Shown: in pieces, positions 1 through 9,345 of the stretch
How positions within the stretch are numbered: the stretch's first letter is position 1
Layout: every line of letters starts with the position of its first letter
Assembly: GCA_934045905.1 (NCBI GenBank)
Contig: OW203763.1
Coordinates: 41,817,172 to 41,881,171 of the forward strand
Length of the DNA stretch: 64,000 bases
Origin: Leuctra nigra
Lineage: Eukaryota; Arthropoda; Insecta; Plecoptera; Leuctridae
Direction: 5' to 3'
Made by a program: the position numbers and the translations under genes
The notes under the pieces: generated by a model
Seen by the model: the letters and a program-made list of their open reading frames with translations, nothing else
The model's database searches: none
Told to the model about the DNA's origin: nothing

Positions 1-359
1 CTGTACCGTTTGCAACTGAACTAGCTCCTGCGTATTCATTCTGCAATTTTTTTTGAAACTCAATTGTGAAAAATGAATAAACAAATTAACGGTACCGGAA
101 ATGGCGGCAGGAACCACTAAATGAAACCGGTAGTGACGTCATATATTACAAACGGCAAGACCGATTTTACGGAAATATAGGGATTATGAATTCAGATGGT
201 CGTTCATAAAGTATCAACTAGATTGTTTTCCTATTACCTATACCGGAAATGACGTCATAAATATGATAATTGACACTAAATTCACCACTTTATACTTTTA
301 AATAGATATTTAGTAAACCTACTTTGTAAATAATTATAAAATCAAGGTTGCAGTGTTCT

Positions 360-1010
360 CGGCCGCCATTTTTAAAACCGGAAGTGACGTCATATATTGA
401 AAACAGCTGTACCGATTGCAACCAAATTTTGGAAATATGGAGGACTAATAATTATGAATGAAATACGACATTATTTTCGGCCGCCATTGTTAAAACCGGA
501 AGTGACGTCATATATCGAAAACGGCTGTACCGATTGCAACCAAATTTTGGAAATATGTAGGAATTATAATTATGGATTAAAGACGACATTATTTTTGGCC
601 GCCATTGTTAAAACCGGAAGTAACGTCATATATCAAAAACGGCTGTACCGATAGCAACCAAATTTTGGAAATGTGTAGGACTTATAATTATGAATTAAAG
701 ACGACATTATTTTCGGCCGCCATTGTTAAAACCGGAAGAGACGTCATATATCGAAAAAGGCTGTACCGATTGCAACCAAATTTTGGAAATATGTAGGACT
801 TATAATTATGGATAAAAAGACGACATTTTTTTCGGCCGCCATTGGTTAAACCGGAAGTGACGTCATATATCGAAATCGTCTGTACCGATTGCAACCAAAT
901 TGTGCAATTATGTAGGACTTATAATTATGAATTCAAGACGACATTATTTTCGGCCGCTATTTCAAAACCGGAAGTGACGTCATATATCGAAAACGGCTGG
1001 ATCGATTATA
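360..1010. repeat. 118-bp tandem array with ETS+CRE boxes, left arm
   Basis: Six units start near 375, 493, 611, 730, 851 and 967. Each has GGCCGCCAT, then about 10 bases later CCGGAAGTGACGTCA or a one-to-two-base variant (units 3 and 4 are changed in the CRE half), then CGAAAACGGCTGTACCGATTGC and CAAATTTTGGAAATATGTAG. Short frames that run through the array are not convincing genes. Confidence 0.9.
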
Positions 1011-2058
1011 ACGAAACTTAAGCTATTCTTCGTGGATAATCATTTTCATCTTATACCAAACGCAACTTTTCTTAGTAAGCAAATCGGTTGAGGCGTATTT
1101 TTTTAAAGAAATTAGTCCCTGCTCGGACATGTACTACAAGCTGTATGAATAAACTAACAAAAGAAGTGATATCCCAGAAAAAAACACTCCGTGTAAAAAA
1201 GGCAGCCAAGTCTCTTTACTTTAAAAAAAATCAACACCGAAAAGAAGTGATATCAAAAAAGGAGCCAAGTCAATGACATTTCCAAATATTTAATCGTATT
1301 TTTGAAATAAAAGAATAAACACCGAGAAATACTTTACAAAAGGACTTGGCGCATCGTTTTTTTAAAGACCTCATTCAATACTAAAAGTGGAAAGAAATTT
1401 AAAGTAGGTACATTTTCCTCTTTCTATTAGAGCTAGAATCTATGAATCAAGCTACTTTTAGTAATGGCTATTTTATAGTTTTGTCAATGGCGATAGTAGA
1501 AAGATTTCATGCTGTAATAGATAAGTAATATAAAGTGGGAAGAATTAAATAACAATTGGAAGTGGGCTCATACATATTCTTATAGCACTGTTAATATGGT
1601 GATATTAGAAGGGTATCTTTTCATAATTTGATCTTGACTGAAGGAAATCATGAAACGTTGTCAAATAATTACGAACTGTCTTTGGAACACTATTATATAT
1701 TTTTGAAGTGTCAAGTGTATCAAGTTAAAATTTTTAATAGAAATTCAATGTGACTATGTACTTTGTGAAATGTTTTGTTATAAAATGTGGATTAATAGAA
1801 ATGTATTTCATGATGAGAAGGTTTAACGCATGAGACTTAATTATGTTGACCACGAAACAATATTACGAAGATAACTAACTATTGTGTATTTATAGAAAAC
1901 ATAGGCAACAAGTTTTATCGCGTACGTACATATTCTAATAGATAATATTTTACAGTAGGTATGTATAATATGTAATTGAAAGATGTTTCCCTATTATTCT
2001 AAAAATTCTAAATGACGGTTGTATATCAATGGCATATGCTTATGAATCAAAAAATGAA

Positions 2059-4063
2059 TTTAAAAAAACGATGCGCCAAGTCCTTTTGTAAAGTATTTCT
2101 CGGTGTTTATTCTTTTATTTCAAAAATACGATTAAATATTTGGAAATGTCATTGACTTGGCTCCTTTTTTGATATCACTTCTTTTCGGTGTTGATTTTTT
2201 TTAAAGTAAAGAGACTTGGCTGCCTTTTTTACACGGAGTGTTTTTTTCTGGGATATCACTTCTTTTGTTAGTTTATTCATACAGCTTGTAGCACATGTCC
2301 GAGCAGGGACTAATTTCTTTAAAAAAATACGCCTCAACCGATTTGCTTACTAAGAAAAGTTGCGTTTGGTATAAGATGAAAATGATTATCCACGAAGAAT
2401 AGCTTAAGTTTCGTTATAATCGATCCAGCCGTTTTCGATATATGACGTCACTTCCGGTTTTGAAATAGCGGCCGAAAATAATGTCGTCTTGAATTCATAA
2501 TTATAAGTCCTACATAATTGCACAATTTGGTTGCAATCGGTACAGACGATTTCGATATATGACGTCACTTCCGGTTTAACCAATGGCGGCCGAAAATAAT
2601 GTCGTCTTTTTATCCATAATTATAAGTCCTACATATTTCCAAAATTTGGTTGCAATCGGTACAGCCTTTTTCGATATATGACGTCTCTTCCGGTTTTAAC
2701 AATGGCGGCCGAAAATAATGTCGTCTTTAATTCATAATTATAATTCCTACACATTTCCAAAATTTGGTTGCAATCGGTACAGCCGTTTTCGATATATGAC
2801 GTCACTTCCGGTTTTAACAATGGCGGCCGAAAATAATGTCGTATTTCATTCATAATTATTAGTCCTCCATATTTCCAAAATTTGGTTGCAATCGGTACAG
2901 CTGTTTTCAATATATGACGTCACTTCCGGTTTTAAAAATGGCGGCCGAGAACACTGCAACCTTGAATTTATAATTATTTACAAAGTAGGTTTACTAAATA
3001 TCTATGTAAATGTATAAAGTGGTGAATTTAGTGTCAATTATCATATTTATGACGTCATTTCCGGTATAGGTAATAGGAAAGCAATCTAGTTGATACTTTA
3101 TGAACGACTATCTGAATTCATAATCCCTATATTTCCGTAAAATCGGTCTTGCCGTTTGTAATATATGACGTCACTACCGGTTTCATTTAGTGGTTCCTGC
3201 CGCCATTTCCGGTACCGTTAATTTGTTTATTCATTTTTCACAATTGAGTTTCAAAAAAAATTGCAGAATGAATACGCAGGAGCTAGTTCAGTTGCAAACG
3301 GTACAGGCGTTTTAAATATATTACGTCACTTCCGGTTTCAGGAATGGCGGCCGAGAACACTGCAACCTTGAAATTATAATTTGTATTGTCTATGTTACAA
3401 TGTAAGTTACTTATGTATGTATTTTAAGTATAATTTGTTGAAATAAGTTAATATTGCGTATTTATGACGTCACTTCCGGTTCAGAAAATAAGAAAATAAT
3501 TATTTTTTTATTGATACTTCATATAGATGACCGTCTAAATCGAATGGCGCTAATTTCGTTCTAATCGGTCCAGACGTTTTTGAGATATGACGTCACTTCC
3601 GGTTTAAAAATGGCGGCACAAAAAATCACAAGAGGCAAGGTATCATCAGACGCCAAAAGTGCATATGTGGTAAAAATTTCAGGTTGATCGGTTAAGCCGT
3701 TTAGGCTGTGGCGGTGATAGCAACTTTTTCGGGAATCATCAGAATCATCATCATCATCATCATCATCTGAAGAAGAAAGCGGTGTAATTTCACGATTTTC
3801 ACTGTCCTGTAGGTCGTAAACGGCATGACTGGTTGTTGTCGCGTGATGTATATGTTGTCAGGTGGGCCATAGCTCAAAATTAAGACATTTCACAACAATG
3901 AGAGATTTTCCATTGTTGAGATCCAGTAGGCCGAAAATGCCATGTTGTTGCTTACAGTAAAAGTAGTTGGTCTGCTCCTCAGTTTATATAGGCATTAACG
4001 GTATGTTGAGTGACTGTGAGTGTACGGTACGACTTGGCTGAGTGGAGCGACCGCTCCACTAGA
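2059..4063 (+). mobile_element. Helitron-like family A, body and 3' end
   Basis: From the palindrome centre this segment runs through the dark-box motifs (ATGCGCCAAGT, TGATATCACT, ACACGGAGTG), the ETS/CRE units, a (ATC)n tract at about 3745-3770 and a conserved tail. It ends in the hairpin GGAGCGACCGCTCC followed by CACTAGA at 4063 and a T. The same tail and end recur at 36873 and 39663, after which the sequences diverge, which fixes the 3' boundary. No Rep/helicase coding is seen, so the copy is non-autonomous. The Helitron assignment is inferred from the termini. Confidence 0.6.
2435..2960. repeat. 118-bp tandem array, right arm (five units)
   Basis: Mirror image of the array at 360-1010. 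TGACGTCACTTCCGG or a variant occurs near 2443, 2559, 2682 (changed), 2799 and 2919. One unit fewer than the left arm is present; the missing one corresponds to the left unit near 611. Confidence 0.9.
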
Positions 4064-4773
4064 TTCAGAAAGCTTAAAATAATACACATCATTTATTGAT
4101 ATACATTCTATGTGGCAGTGCAGTAAGTTCAGCAGCCATTTTGAAAACCGAAGTGTTGCCATAATATCTCGGAACTCGGTTGACTGATAGGAATGAAACC
4201 TTTGCTATTCTTCATGAAAGATCATTTAAAGCAAATATATTATAGTACTATACGCAGAATTTCATTAGTTAACCAAATTGTCAATGGCGACTTTTTTTAA
4301 AGGATTTAGTAATTGTTCAATTGATATGACGTCACAAGTTCTATGAATAAACTAAAAAAAGGAGTGATATCCCCATAAAAAACACTCCGTGTATAAAAAA
4401 CAGCCAAGTCTCTTCAACTAAAAACAATTATGAAATCTAAAAAATTCTGCATTGAAAAGTAGTGATATCAAAAAATGGGCCAAGTCAAAACTTTATTTGA
4501 AAATCAAAAAATACTTGGCGCATCGTTTTTTTAGGGCATTATAGAGGTATACTATATGTATTATGTATATTTGATGTATATTTTCTATCTGGTCTATACT
4601 TCTAAACTATGTATAAACGATGCGCTAAGTATTTTTTGATTTTCAAATAAAGTTTTGACTTGGCCCATTTTTTGATATCACTACTTTTCAATGCAGAATT
4701 TTTTAGATTTCATAATTTTTTTTAGTTGAAAAGACTTGGCTGTTTTTTTTACACGGAGTGTTTTTTATGGGGA
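4064..4773 (-). mobile_element. Helitron-like family A, minus copy with 5' end at 4773
   Basis: Read on the minus strand the copy starts TCCCCATAAAAAACACTCC at 4773 and is preceded by A. It then forms a long hairpin: stem 4613-4773 against 4350-4538, with loop about 4539-4612. After the hairpin come a weak ETS/CRE unit and the sequence shared with 6054-6300. The same TCCCCAT start is seen at 35508 and 32920. Its left end abuts the 3' terminus of the preceding plus-strand copy at 4063. Confidence 0.65.
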
Positions 4774-4923
4774 TTAATAATTACTCGGAATCAGACTAAT
4801 AATCTAACATTCGCGATCTTCCCGAGGGCCGGACGACGGCAAAGCTGGCGGCGTCCTCGTCGCTGCTCATATCAACGATGTCCTCGTCCAAGCGGCTCGG
4901 GACCTTTTCGTGGTTCACCGGAG
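4774..4923 (-). pseudogene. 150-bp duplicated fragment of an acidic-protein gene end
   Basis: Nearly identical to 6584-6733, the C-terminal coding end of the minus-strand frame at 6591-7460. One change converts a codon near the C terminus to a stop (LDY then stop, where the longer copy reads LDYESDSE). It lies exactly between two family A copies, starting right at the 5' boundary at 4773/4774. A frame running 4726-4998 on plus is a by-product. Confidence 0.8.
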
Positions 4924-6583
4924 CGTACGGCGCGCACACTCTCATATAAAGGCTGGAGCAAACCCACTTTTACTGTAAGCATCAAAGTGGCATTTTAGGC
5001 CTACTGGATCTTAAAATTGGGAAATCTCACATTGTTGCGATATATCTTAATTTCGAGCTATGGCCCACCCTACAACATATACCAAATTTGGGAACAATAG
5101 GTAACGCCCTTTGCACGCTAGAGGGCCGTGAAAACAGTGTTTTAGGGCGGTTTTCATAATAATAATAATAATCTTAGTAGTAGTAGTCTCCTGGAATTCA
5201 AATCCGGTAAACAGGCCACAGCCTAAACAAATGAACCGATTGATCTCACATTTTTACCACGTGTGCACTTTTGGCGTCTGATTTAACCTTCACCCCATGA
5301 ATTTTTTGTGCCGCCATTTTGAAACCGGAAGTGACGTCATATCTCGTCAACGGCTAGACCGATCGGAACGAAATTTAAGCCAAACGATTCAGACGGTCAA
5401 CTTTATGGATTATCAGTAGCAAAAGACTATGCACTATGTTAATGAAACCGGAAATGACGTCATGAAATTTAATTCATCGATTGGCATTTCGGTAACAAAT
5501 TTTATCCAATTATTTTGATATTTATGTAACGTATGTTCTTTTGATATCTCATTTGACTTGATATAAAACCAACCGGAAGCCGCCATTTTGAAACCAGAAA
5601 TGACATCATATCTTAATAAACGTCTTAATAGATTTGAACGAAACCAGCGCTAAACAATTTAGACGGTCAACTTTATGTATTATCATCAATAATATTTGCA
5701 GTTTCTCATACTAAAACCGGAAATGACGTAACACATTTTTAAAATCGCACAAATTTACATTTTGATGCAATAAATATACTATTTGGGACTGCTTATAATA
5801 AAATGTAATCATGTTTAAATTTTAATTCAAGAGGTCAGTGATTTCAGCAGCCATTTTGAAACCGGAAGAAACGTAATATCTCGAAAACTGGTTGACAGAT
5901 CGATATGAAACTAGTGTCAAACGATTCGGAAGGCCATCTCTATGGAATAGGAACAGTCAAACTAGAATTTTCCTATTTATGAGGCCGTAAATGACGTCAT
6001 TCAAATTTATAAATCATTATAATCCCCTCCTATACAATAAATACATATTCAGAAAGCTAAAAATGAAACACATCATTTATAGTTATACATTCTATGTGGC
6101 AGTGCAGAAAGTTCAGCGGCCATTTTGAAAACCGAAGTGTTGCCATATCTCGGAACTGGGTTGACCGATTGGAATGAAACCTTTGTTTTTTTCATGAGAA
6201 TAACCAAATTGTAAATTGGGTGATTTTTTTTAAAGGATTTAGTAATTGTTCATTTGATATGTGTCACACGTAAGTTGTAAGAATAAACTAAAAAAAGTAG
6301 TGATATCCCCATAAAAAACACTCCGTGTAAAAATACCAGCCAAGTCTCTTCAACTTAAAAAAATTAATGAAATCTTAAAATTCTGCACTGAAAAGTAGTG
6401 ATATCTAAAAATTAGCCAAGTCAAAACTTTATTTGAAAATCAAAAAATACTTGGCGCATCGTTTTTTTAGGGCATTATAGCTATACTATGTATATGTATA
6501 TTTCATGTATAATTTATAATTGGCCTATTCTTCCAAGCTATTTATGTACACGATGCGCCAAGTATTTTTTGATTTTCAAATAA
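4924..6583 (-). mobile_element. Helitron-like family A, third copy, both ends clipped
   Basis: On minus the order is the truncated hairpin stem (6584 towards 6280), units with GGCGGC/ACTTCCGGTTTC near 6120, 5850, 5590 and 5320, the AGACGCCAAAAGTGC-like segment at about 5265, an AAT/AGT repeat at about 5155-5190, and the conserved tail to about 4924. The last 30 or so bases, including the terminal hairpin, are missing. The 5' end stops inside the hairpin and joins TTAATAATTACTCGG, the same gene-end sequence that follows the 4773 boundary. Confidence 0.6.
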
Positions 6584-6590
6584 TTAATAA

Positions 6591-7176
6591 TTACTCGGAA
6601 TCAGACTCATAATCTAACATTCGCGATCTTCCCGAGGGCCGGACGACGGCAAAGCTGGCGGCGTCCTCGTCGCTGCTCATATCAACGATGTCCTCGTCCA
6701 AGCGGCTCGGGACCTTTTCGTGGTTCACCGGAGTCGTCAGGTCGCCGTCGTCCTCGTCGTCAATTATTGTTATGACTTCCGGCGAATCACTCGAGCCGTC
6801 CGGAGAGCCGGGGGACTGAGTGGCTCCGGTCGCGTTCTCGACGACGTGCGGAGGCGCCTCCTCATGGACGGAGGGAGCGGAGGACAGCCGCTCCTCGTCA
6901 TTTAGGTGCTGCCTCGACGATTTCGGCTTCCGCTTTGTCATCACGGGAAGCGCTGTCTCTTGCCGAGTGAAGGCCTTGGTGGCGGTGGGGGACGACGCCG
7001 ATGAAGACGACCACGACACCAACCACTTCCCGGCCATGTAGTGATCCAGCATCACCTGGCAATTGTCGGGTTGATTCGGTTCCATCAGCGGCTCCTTGGT
7101 GGCGGTAGGGGGCGACGCCGGGGACGACTTCGATGAAGACGACCACGACACCAACCTTTTCCCGGCCATGTAGTGA
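6591..7176 (-). CDS. C-terminal coding end of an unknown acidic Ser/Asp-rich protein
   Basis: The frame is open from the 150-bp array through 7176 to a TAA at 6591. It contains a duplicated block (HYMAGK..LVSWSSSS..., two copies about 130 bp apart at 7018-7175), a basic stretch (TKRKPKSS), and a strongly acidic end with ITIIDDEDDG, DMSSDEDAAS and a final DYESDSE. Acidic clusters of this kind occur in nuclear and chromatin proteins, but I do not recognise the family. The N-terminal part of the open frame (7177-7460) is antisense to the minisatellite and is probably not part of the protein. No start codon or upstream exon could be assigned. A 150-bp piece is duplicated at 4774-4923. It may be a host gene remnant or TE cargo. 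Confidence 0.45.
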
Positions 7177-7177
7177 T

Positions 7178-7993
7178 CAGGCGACGCCGCGACGCCGACA
7201 CCGGGTCGGCTGAGCCAGAGGAGGATCACGCGGAGGTCCACGACCAGCCCGCCGCCACTCGTCACGTCACGAGGACCGGCCGTGCGAATCGAGACGCCGC
7301 CGACGCCCACCCCGCTATCGTCCAGAGGTGCCTTCGCCGCGACGCCGACGCCGGAGCGGCGGTGCCGGAGGAGGTCCACGCGGAGGACCACGACCAGCCC
7401 GTCACCACTCGTCACGCCACGAGGACCGGCCGTGCACCTCGAGACGCCGCCGACGCCCACCCCGCTATCGTCAGAGGTGCCTTCGCCGCGACGCCGACGC
7501 CTGGTCGGCTGTGCCAGATGAGGATCACGCGGAGGTCCTCGACCAGCCCGCCGACACTCGTCACGCCACGAGGACCGGCCGTGCGCCTCGAGACGCCGCC
7601 GACGCCCACCCCGCTATCGTCCAGAGGTGCCTTCGCCGCGACGCCGATGCCTGGTCGGCTGTGCCAGAGGAGGATCACGCGGAGGTCCTCGACCAGCCCG
7701 CCGACACTCGTCACGCCAAGAAGACCGGTCGTGCGCCTCGAGACGCCGCCGACGCCCGCCCCGCTACCGTCCAGAGGTGTCTTCGCCGCGACGCCGACGC
7801 CGGGGCGGCGGTGCCGGAGGAGGTCCACGCGGAGGACCACGACCAGCCCGTCACCACTCGTCACGCCACGAGGACCGGCCGTGCACCTCGAGACGCCGCC
7901 GACGCCCACCCCGCTACCGTCCAGGGGTGCCTCCGCCGCGACGCCGACGCCGGGGTGGCGGTGCCGGTGGAGGAGGTGGAGTTTACTACCTGA
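7178..7993 (+). repeat. 150-bp GC-rich coding minisatellite, likely repeat last exon of an upstream gene copy
   Basis: About 5.3 units of 150 bp (boxes CTTCGCCGCGACGCCGACGC near 7330, 7481, 7630, 7780 and 7930). Because 150 is divisible by three, frames stay open on both strands. In the frame ending at 7993 each unit reads CLRRDADA...VP.E.HAE..DQP..TRHA..TGRAPRDAADAHPA.VQ and the array ends VEEVEFTT-stop. The same CLRRDADA motif starts the C-terminal segment of the four-exon gene's last exon (10966-11010), so this array is plausibly the expanded last exon of a neighbouring copy whose other exons are gone. A shorter homologous array lies at 30870-31306. Confidence 0.65.
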
Positions 7994-9345
7994 AGAGGTT
8001 AATCAATGGGATTTTTATTGGGTATGTGTAAACCAGTTTGCTGATTAGAAGCAAGTACTCTGACTCAGCGAGCTCCTGCCGTGGCAAGTCATTCCGTCAT
8101 TCACGTTCGAACCTTCGAATAGTTAACATCGACGAGATCACCATGGATTGTCGGCAGCAGCTTAAGTCGCCAGCAGGTACACTGAAAACATATATTTTGC
8201 ATTTTATTTGAAGTGCAGTTTAACGCGCAATGACATTGATGGAATATGGTAGATATTTGATTCGCCTGCTAGATATTGTTGTCGTTGCCAGCTTGTTGTT
8301 CAAAGTTGATTTTCGTCGATAGTAGCCAAGAAGACGTTGTAACTGCATGCTTAACTCAATCTTGCAAAGTTCTATGATAATCTGCATAAATAGCCTTGGT
8401 ATTGTGTTTGAGATTACAAGTTTCAAACTCTACAACCCTAGGGCAGACGTTTTCGAGTGCAAGCCGAGGAAATAATAAATTACAGCGTATGTTTACGTGT
8501 GATGTTACCTCCGGTCGCTGACTAATTTCCGGCTCGTCGGAGATGTTCGTTGACATCCGTGATCGTTAGTAAGAGGCCTACAGCGAACAGTTATTTGGTT
8601 AAAATTGGGTAACTGTACCTAACTGTCTCCAACTGTCCCCAACTGTCTCCCCAACTGTCAGAAGGTACAGTTAGGGAGACATAGGAGACATTTGGATACA
8701 ATTAGAGACAGTTGCGGAATTGGAGAAAGTAGGGAAAAGTTGGAGACATCTGGAGACAGTTAGGTACAGTTCGGGACAGTTGGGGACAGTTGGAGACAGT
8801 ACGAGATAGTTGCGGAGACAGTTGGAGACAGTTAGGGACAGTTGGGGAGAGTTAGGGACAGTTGCGGACAGTTGGATACAGTTTTAAACAGTTGATTACA
8901 GTTAGGGACAGTTAAAAACAGTTGGGGACAGTTGGACACAGATAAGGACAGTTGAGGACAGGTGGAGACAGTTGGAGACAGTTGCGGACAGTTGGAGACA
9001 GTTGGAGACAGTTGGGTACAGTTACCCAATGTTTTCGCCGGGTTCCAGAATTTGTGCTAACATGGGGTGGGGGGAGCGTGTTGACCCCCCTTCCCCCCAC
9101 CCCCACCCACCACCCTCAATCTTAAGGGGTTGAAATCTCGGAAACTAGCAGAGCACATATTCTAAAATTTGGTAAGGTTGCAGCACAAATTAGGCAAAAA
9201 TTTTTGCGGCGGGTCCCAGAATTTTTGAAGACATGGGGGGAGCCTCCCCTTCTTCCCCCCCCCCCCCCCCCCTTTAGGTTTGAGATCTGGACAACTAGCA
9301 GAGCACAAATTCTTAAAATTTGCTGGTTTGTAGCACAAATTGGGC
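7780..9345 (+). repeat. Segmental duplication, copy 1 (partner 31093-32636)
   Basis: Sequence from the last minisatellite units through exon 1, part of intron 1 and the 11-bp minisatellite matches 31093-32636 at a constant offset of 23313 with only scattered substitutions (for example near 8094, 8302 and 8484). Alignment loosens after about 9237, where C-run lengths differ. Near-identity implies a recent duplication, conversion, or mobility of the block. Confidence 0.9.

Larger units (their letters stand above)
1..3305. repeat. Giant inverted repeat, arms 1-1366 and 2059-3305
   Basis: The first bases (CTGTACCGTTTGCAACTG) return as reverse complement at 3288-3305, and the arms stay matched to 1366/2059, where TTTAAAAAAACGATGCGCC faces its complement. 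The left arm probably continues beyond the window edge. A spacer at 1367-2058 is not palindromic and shows no gene. The arms differ in length by about 119 bp because the left arm has six copies of a 118-bp unit and the right arm five. The right arm runs on into unique sequence to a family A Helitron-like 3' end at 4063, so the left arm is best read as an inverted duplication of a family A body. Open frames inside the arms are repeat by-products. Confidence 0.9.

Noticed and set aside
397..2910. Several 60-93 codon frames in the palindrome arms
   Set aside because: They repeat the 118-bp unit, occur in mirrored form in both arms and have no splice or family support.
7173..8048. Long overlapping frames on both strands in the 150-bp array
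   Set aside because: Period divisible by three and high GC keep several frames open by chance; only the frame shared with exon 4 at 10966 has outside support.
8832..9106. Cys/Pro-rich frames (NCPQLSPTVS repeats)
   Set aside because: Simple translation of an 11-12-bp minisatellite; the copy at 32145 is the same artefact.
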